Shown here in pieces: positions 59,554 to 64,000 of a stretch of 64,000 nucleotides of DNA. The DNA is taken from assembly GCF_009498295.1 (NCBI RefSeq), contig NZ_CP040813.1:3231001-3295000 (forward strand), given 5' to 3'. The translations under genes were made by a program, and so were the position numbers. The stretch comes from Oceanihabitans sp. IOP_32. Lineage in GTDB: Bacteria; Bacteroidota; Bacteroidia; Flavobacteriales; Flavobacteriaceae. A model generated the notes under the pieces. The model made no database searches and had not been told where the DNA came from. It worked only from the letters and a program-made list of their open reading frames with translations. How positions within the stretch are numbered: the stretch's first letter is position 1; each line of letters starts with the position of its first letter.

Positions 59554-60942
59554 ATGAAACGCCTTTTAATTATTGCCATATCTTTAAGTCCATTAATTAA
59601 TTTTTCTCAAACAGACCAAGACGTTTTAAGAGATATCTACAAGCAGTCTTTAACTAACAGTAAGAGTTACGATTGGCTAAATTATTTGTCGAATGAGATA
59701 GGAGGTCGACTAACTGGATCTCTAAATGCAGAAAAAGCAGTGGCCTACACCAAAGCTGAACTTGAAAAGTTGGCATTAGATAAGGTTTGGTTACAGCCTG
59801 TTAAGGTGCCAAAATGGGTACGTGGAGCCAAAGAACACGCGTATATCGAAACAGGTCCAAATGGTTTTAATACAGGAAAAACAACGACCGTAAATATTTG
59901 CGCGCTTGGCGGATCGATAGCCACACCAGCTTTGGGATTAAAAGCAAATGTTATTGAGGTGAAAAACTTTGAGCATTTAAAAACATTGGGAAGAGAAAAT
60001 ATTGCTGGCAAAATCGTGTTTTTTAATACCCCGATGCAAGCCGATTTAATTGATACAAATGAAGCTTATCAAAACATTTTAAATATTAGCAAGAGAGGAG
60101 CTCTTGAGGCCTCTCAATTTGGTGCAGTTGGTGTAATCGTGCGTTCTATGACATTAACATTAAGTGATTTTCCGCATACAGAAAGTATGACTTATGAAAA
60201 TCAAGCGATCGATAAGCGCATTCCAGCGGCTGCTATAAGTACAAATGATGCCGAGGTGCTTAGTGCCATGCTAAAATTAGATGAATCGATAAAATTCTAT
60301 TTCAAACAAAACTGCAAACAATTAAAAGAGGTCACATCTCATAATGTTATTGCCGAAATAACTGGAAGTGAATATCCAGATGAATACCTAATTGTGGGAG
60401 CGCATTTAGATTCTTGGGATTTGGGTGATGGCGCTCACGATAATGGTGCAGGTGTCGTGCAATCTATGGACGTTTTACGATTAATAAAAGCTTTGGGAAT
60501 TAAACCGAAGCGCAGTATTAGAGTCGTGTTATTTATGAATAAAGAAAATGGTTTAGACGGTGCTAAGAAATACGCCGAAGGTGTTAAACAAAATAAAGAA
60601 AACCACATCTTTGCTTTAGAGAATGATGCTGGGGGCTTTAGTCCTCAGGGCTTTACTTTTAATTGTAGCGATTCTAATTTTAATCAGATACTACATTGGA
60701 AAGCACTGTTTAAGCCATATTTAATCCATTATTTTGAAAGAGGCACAAGCGCCGAAAATGTAGAACCTCTAAAAAACGACCATAATGTGCTTGCTAGTTT
60801 AAAAACAAATTCACAACGTTATTTTGAGTATCAGCATGCCGCACTTGATACGTTTAATACAGTAAATAAACGGGAGTTAGAATTAGGTGCTGCAACCATG
60901 ACCGCATTACTGTATCTATTTGATAAGTATGGCATAAATTAA
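59554..60942 (+). CDS. M28-family peptidase (carboxypeptidase Q-like) with altered catalytic Glu
   Basis: A 462-residue exported zinc peptidase with a signal peptide (residues 1-18, ISLSPLINFSQ). A PA domain occupies about 120-245. The M28 core keeps the zinc ligands in VGAHLDSWDLGDGAHDNGAG (His284, Asp296), Asp358 in LENDAGG, and a late His in YQHAALDTFNTV. The motif that is normally NEE-x-G reads N-K-E-N-G (329-333), so the general-base Glu is Lys330 while the zinc-ligand Glu331 stays. The protein may be inactive or work differently. It stands alone, with 245 bases of gene-free sequence before it. Confidence 0.88.
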   Translation: MKRLLIIAISLSPLINFSQTDQDVLRDIYKQSLTNSKSYDWLNYLSNEIGGRLTGSLNAEKAVAYTKAELEKLALDKVWLQPVKVPKWVRGAKEHAYIETGPNGFNTGKTTTVNICALGGSIATPALGLKANVIEVKNFEHLKTLGRENIAGKIVFFNTPMQADLIDTNEAYQNILNISKRGALEASQFGAVGVIVRSMTLTLSDFPHTESMTYENQAIDKRIPAAAISTNDAEVLSAMLKLDESIKFYFKQNCKQLKEVTSHNVIAEITGSEYPDEYLIVGAHLDSWDLGDGAHDNGAGVVQSMDVLRLIKALGIKPKRSIRVVLFMNKENGLDGAKKYAEGVKQNKENHIFALENDAGGFSPQGFTFNCSDSNFNQILHWKALFKPYLIHYFERGTSAENVEPLKNDHNVLASLKTNSQRYFEYQHAALDTFNTVNKRELELGAATMTALLYLFDKYGIN

Positions 60943-61250
60943 TATTTAGACAATTGTGAATACAAATCGGTTTATTATTATAAATCTGTGATGCTTTTAT
61001 AAAGGCTGTTTTTTTATTGAAAAATCTATTTTGAGACAGTATTTAGTATATAAATTTTTAGAGTTAGATGGACTGTTATTTAAAGCGGTGTGGACTAGAT
61101 TCAATTTATTTTTGAAATATCGTATTGTTAATTTGGTATAAGTTCGCGGGTAGTGCGTCAAGAATATCCCTAAATAAAAAAAGACTGTCTTTTCAGACAG
61201 CCTCCTTTTTAAACTGATAAATTAAAAAATAAACATTTAAAATATTAAGA
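60943..61250. other. Intergenic stretch between the M28 gene and fumC
   Basis: Two converging genes flank it. The only structured element found is the fumC terminator at 61175-61202. No reading frame of note, no repeat copy and no further convincing hairpin is visible. Confidence 0.6.
61175..61202 (-). terminator. Terminator after fumC
   Basis: On the minus strand GGCTGTCT pairs with AGACAGTC around GAAA with one mismatch, followed by seven T. It is about 50 bases beyond the fumC stop. Confidence 0.8.
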
Positions 61251-62648
61251 TTAGTTTAATGTTCCAACCATGTTTTCGGGCTTAACCCAAGCATCGTAAT
61301 CTTCGGCAGTAACATAGCCTAAATTAATAGCTTCTTCTCGTAATGTGGTTCCATTTTTATGTGCCGTATTGGCAATTTCGGCAGCTTTATAATAGCCTAT
61401 TTTTGTATTTAAAGCCGTTACCAACATTAAAGAGTTGTTTAGCAACTTGGTAATAACTTCATGGTTAGGCTCTATACCAACAGCGCAATTTTCATCAAAA
61501 CTTACACAAGCATCTCCAATTAATTGGGCAGATTGTAAAAGGTTTGCAGCCATAAGGGGTTTAAACACATTTAATTCGTAGTGGCCTTGCATGCCACCAA
61601 CACTAATAGCTACGTCGTTACCCATTACTTGCGCACAAACCATGGTCAAGGCTTCACATTGCGTCGGATTCACTTTTCCAGGCATTATAGAGCTTCCAGG
61701 CTCATTAGCAGGAATTGTAATCTCACCAATACCAGAACGAGGACCAGAAGCCATCATTCTAATATCATTAGCTATCTTATTTAAAGATACCGCTATTTGT
61801 TTTAAGGCACCATGAGTTTCTACAATAGCATCGTGTGCTGCTAAGGCTTCAAATTTATTAGGGGCTGTTTTAAAAGGGAGTTTTGTAAAATCTGAAATGT
61901 ATTCGGCAACCCGTTTACTATAGCCTTTAGGTGTGTTCAATCCAGTTCCAACAGCAGTGCCACCTAGAGCTAATTCACTTAAATGGGGCAGTGTGTTTTC
62001 TAAAGCTTTAATACCGTAATTTAATTGTGCTACATAACCCGAAATTTCTTGTCCGAGTGTTAATGGCGTAGCATCCATTAAGTGGGTACGACCAATTTTT
62101 ACAACATGTTTAAACGCTTCGGCTTTTTTATTTAGGGTATCCCTTAATTGTGTAACACCGGGAATGGTGTTTTCAACTATTTTTTTGTAAGCTGCAATAT
62201 GCATGCCCGTTGGAAAGGTATCGTTTGACGATTGCGATTTATTAACATCGTCGTTAGGCTGAATTGTTTTTTCGCCTTCACCAATAATTTTCCCTGCTAA
62301 TTGGTGAGCTCTATTTGCTATAACTTCATTAACATTCATATTGCTCTGTGTTCCAGAGCCCGTTTGCCATATAACCAGAGGGAATTGATCGTCGTGTTTA
62401 CCCTCTAAAATTTCATCACAAACTTGTCCGATTAAATTTCGTTTTTCTATGGGCAATACACCAAGTTCACAATTGGTATAAGCCGCAGCTTTTTTTAAAT
62501 ACGCAAATCCGTAAACTATCTCTAGGGGCATTGAGGCGGGAGCTCCAATTTTAAAGTTATTGCGAGAACGCTCTGTTTGTGCACCCCAAAGTTTATTTGA
62601 TGGCACCTTCACTTCTCCCATAGTGTCTTTTTCTATTCTGTAACTCAT
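61251..62648 (-). CDS. fumC: Class II fumarate hydratase
   Basis: A 465-residue homotetrameric TCA-cycle enzyme interconverting fumarate and malate without iron-sulfur cluster. The three superfamily regions are seen: [17 protein letters not shown] (near 97), [17 protein letters not shown] (near 186, with catalytic His), and the signature [15 protein letters not shown] (near 317) with the catalytic Ser. [16 protein letters not shown] confirms fumarase over argininosuccinate lyase. Length is standard. It is transcribed alone. Confidence 0.96.
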   Translation of the reverse strand: MSYRIEKDTMGEVKVPSNKLWGAQTERSRNNFKIGAPASMPLEIVYGFAYLKKAAAYTNCELGVLPIEKRNLIGQVCDEILEGKHDDQFPLVIWQTGSGTQSNMNVNEVIANRAHQLAGKIIGEGEKTIQPNDDVNKSQSSNDTFPTGMHIAAYKKIVENTIPGVTQLRDTLNKKAEAFKHVVKIGRTHLMDATPLTLGQEISGYVAQLNYGIKALENTLPHLSELALGGTAVGTGLNTPKGYSKRVAEYISDFTKLPFKTAPNKFEALAAHDAIVETHGALKQIAVSLNKIANDIRMMASGPRSGIGEITIPANEPGSSIMPGKVNPTQCEALTMVCAQVMGNDVAISVGGMQGHYELNVFKPLMAANLLQSAQLIGDACVSFDENCAVGIEPNHEVITKLLNNSLMLVTALNTKIGYYKAAEIANTAHKNGTTLREEAINLGYVTAEDYDAWVKPENMVGTLN

Positions 62649-62819
62649 AGCTGTAATGATTTTTATGATAAGATATAAAATTAATTATTTTAATAATTTA
62701 AAGGTATAATCTTTTAGTCTTAATATTATTTATGAAGGTAAACAATACTTTGTGTTTTTACTAAAAATTTAAATTCCAAAACCTAAAAACAGAATGGTTT
62801 AACTCATATGAATTGAAAA

Positions 62820-63887
62820 TTAGCTCGCGTAATAATTAAAAGCATCGATTATTATTGCTTCATCAACCAAACAATCTATTTTAGGACTTCCAATATTTTC
62901 AAGCAGCACAAAATTTATATTGCCATGATGGTTTTTTTTGTCGTATTTCAATAAATCTATGATGCTTTGGTACTCTGCTTTATCAATGTTAACTTTATCG
63001 TAGTAACTTAAAAATAAAGCTTTAATTTCTGCTGTAATTTCTTCAGGGAACTGAACCAATTTAGTAGAAATATAAGCGGCTAAAATCATTCCAATTATAA
63101 TAGCTTCACCATGCAGTAAATCTTTTTTATTGGGGTTACTTAAAAAATAGGATTCTATGGCATGACCAAGGGTGTGTCCGAAATTAAGTGTTTTTCTAAG
63201 ACCGATTTCAAAAGGATCTTCATCGACTACATTTTTTTTAATGATAACCGACTCGTATATTAAGGTGTCTAAATCCTCTAAAGACAATTTGGATAAATCT
63301 TTAAATTTATTCCAATAGTTTACATCTTGAATTAAACCGTGCTTAAGCATTTCTGCCAAACCAGAACGCATTTGATTTTGTGGTAATGTTTTTAAGAACC
63401 GCGTATCAATAAGTACGAGATCTGGTGTGCTAATAACCCCAATCTGATTTTTTAAATGGCCTAAATCTACACCTGTTTTCCCGCCAACAGAAGCATCTAC
63501 CATGGCTAATAAAGTTGTAGGCACGTTTATGTAGGCAATACCTCTTTTAAATGTAGAAGCCACAAAGCCGCCTAAATCGGTTACAACGCCACCGCCAACG
63601 TTTATGAGTAAACTTTTTCTATCGGCATCTAAATCAGATAGCGAACTCCAAACGCCATAACAGGTCTCTATAGTTTTATGAATTTCACCAGCTTCAATCT
63701 CAATAATTTCTATTTCTGCCTCGGTTTCTAATTCAGTTAGAAAATCTGGCAAACAATATCGATGGGTGTTCTCGTCAACTAAAATAAAAATTTTTGAAAA
63801 ATTATTGATTTTAAGATGCTCATTTAATGCCGTGTAACAATTTTCATTAAAATGAATTGTAGAAGCATTAGCAGTAATAGATTTCAT
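62820..63887 (-). CDS. aroB: 3-dehydroquinate synthase
   Basis: A 355-residue NAD- and zinc-dependent shikimate-pathway enzyme converting DAHP to 3-dehydroquinate. INVGGGVVTDLGGFVASTFKRGIAYINVPTTLLAMVDASVGGKTGVD (near 95-140) is the NAD and phosphate-binding heart, LAEMLKHGLIQD gives the zinc Glu and nearby Lys/His, and RKTLNFGHTLGHAIE with LLHGEAIIIGM supplies the zinc His residues. All appear intact. It is divergent from the partial gene at 63986, 98 bases apart. Confidence 0.96.
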   Translation of the reverse strand: MKSITANASTIHFNENCYTALNEHLKINNFSKIFILVDENTHRYCLPDFLTELETEAEIEIIEIEAGEIHKTIETCYGVWSSLSDLDADRKSLLINVGGGVVTDLGGFVASTFKRGIAYINVPTTLLAMVDASVGGKTGVDLGHLKNQIGVISTPDLVLIDTRFLKTLPQNQMRSGLAEMLKHGLIQDVNYWNKFKDLSKLSLEDLDTLIYESVIIKKNVVDEDPFEIGLRKTLNFGHTLGHAIESYFLSNPNKKDLLHGEAIIIGMILAAYISTKLVQFPEEITAEIKALFLSYYDKVNIDKAEYQSIIDLLKYDKKNHHGNINFVLLENIGSPKIDCLVDEAIIIDAFNYYAS

Positions 63888-63958
63888 AAAAAAATAATCG
63901 CTTTGTTAAGGAAGCTAAAATAAGGAGATTTTATATAAATTGATTAAGAAGTCTTAAT

Positions 63959-63966
63959 TATATTTG
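63959..63966 (+). promoter_or_regulatory. Possible -7 box before the right-edge gene
   Basis: TATATTTG fits TAnnTTTG, 20 bases before the ATG at 63986. A TTG at 63940-63942 is 16 bases upstream, slightly short of the usual spacing. Confidence 0.5.
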
Positions 63967-63985
63967 CATACAATTCTTCATAATC

Positions 63986-64000
63986 ATGCAAAAAGAAACT
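63986..64000 (+). CDS. First codons of a gene cut by the window edge
   Basis: ATG CAA AAA GAA ACT (MQKET) starts here after a promoter-like box and in a divergent arrangement with aroB. Five codons are too few to name a product. Confidence 0.35.

Noticed and set aside
61128-61145. TTAATTTGGTATAA resembling the reverse complement of sequence after 4039
   Set aside because: The shared part is about 15 AT-rich bases and does not extend into the dispersed repeat.
1-64000. CRISPR arrays, tRNA or rRNA genes, integrases, phage genes
   Set aside because: Read-through found no regularly spaced repeats, no cloverleaf-like tRNA ends and no phage or integrase motifs. This was by eye, so a tRNA scan would be needed to be certain.

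Overview
The window is AT-rich chromosomal DNA of a Bacteroidota bacterium, most likely a marine member of the Flavobacteriaceae. This is inferred from promoter-like TAnnTTTG boxes, mostly weak ribosome-binding sites, a menaquinone (men) gene set, a DnaJ with a reduced zinc domain, and family-typical proteins such as glutaminyl cyclotransferase and OmpA-type lipoproteins. No rRNA, tRNA or CRISPR array was seen. One structural RNA, the small SRP RNA, lies at 25097-25190.

Positions 1-1803 hold a decayed serine hydrolase and an amidohydrolase. Positions 1947-23832 are a surface polysaccharide (capsule or exopolysaccharide) locus. A long minus-strand run (17012 down to 5114, then a truncated P-loop gene) encodes UDP-GlcNAc 4-epimerase (TviC/WbpP type), UDP-GalNAc dehydrogenase (TviB/WbpO type), a Wzx flippase, a QueC-like PP-loop ATPase, a pyruvyltransferase-family protein, several glycosyltransferases and an EpsG-type polymerase. 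The plus-strand arm (17549-23832) encodes a DegT aminotransferase, a membrane-bound 4,6-dehydratase, a Wza-like export lipoprotein and a Wzc-like tyrosine kinase. Together they would make, flip, polymerise and export a polymer containing GalNAcA-type and amino sugars. No initiating sugar-phosphate transferase is present.

Positions 23977-46791 are mostly housekeeping: glutaminyl cyclotransferase, SRP RNA, SDR, Old Yellow Enzyme, OsmC, cold-shock protein, an unrecognised kinase-like protein, heme A synthase, CCA-adding enzyme, TsaC, OmpA, HolA, Ung, a C1 peptidase, menB-menA-(hydrolase)-menC-(CPBP)-menE, and SppA. A 32-residue membrane lipoprotein-like ORF lies at 37819-37917.

Positions 47056-57416 hold YceI, grpE-dnaJ behind a sequence matching the sigma-54 -24/-12 consensus, then two insertion sequences (an IS1182/IS5-like element and an IS3-family element), then an ABC exporter, MscS channel and a sigma-54 activator lacking a DNA-binding domain. 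The IS3 element sits inside one copy of a dispersed repeat whose intact copy is at 4117-4332, so the empty site can be read within the window. Positions 57486-64000 hold a coiled-coil periplasmic protein, PPK2, an M28 peptidase with an altered active site, fumarase, AroB and the first codons of a divergent gene.
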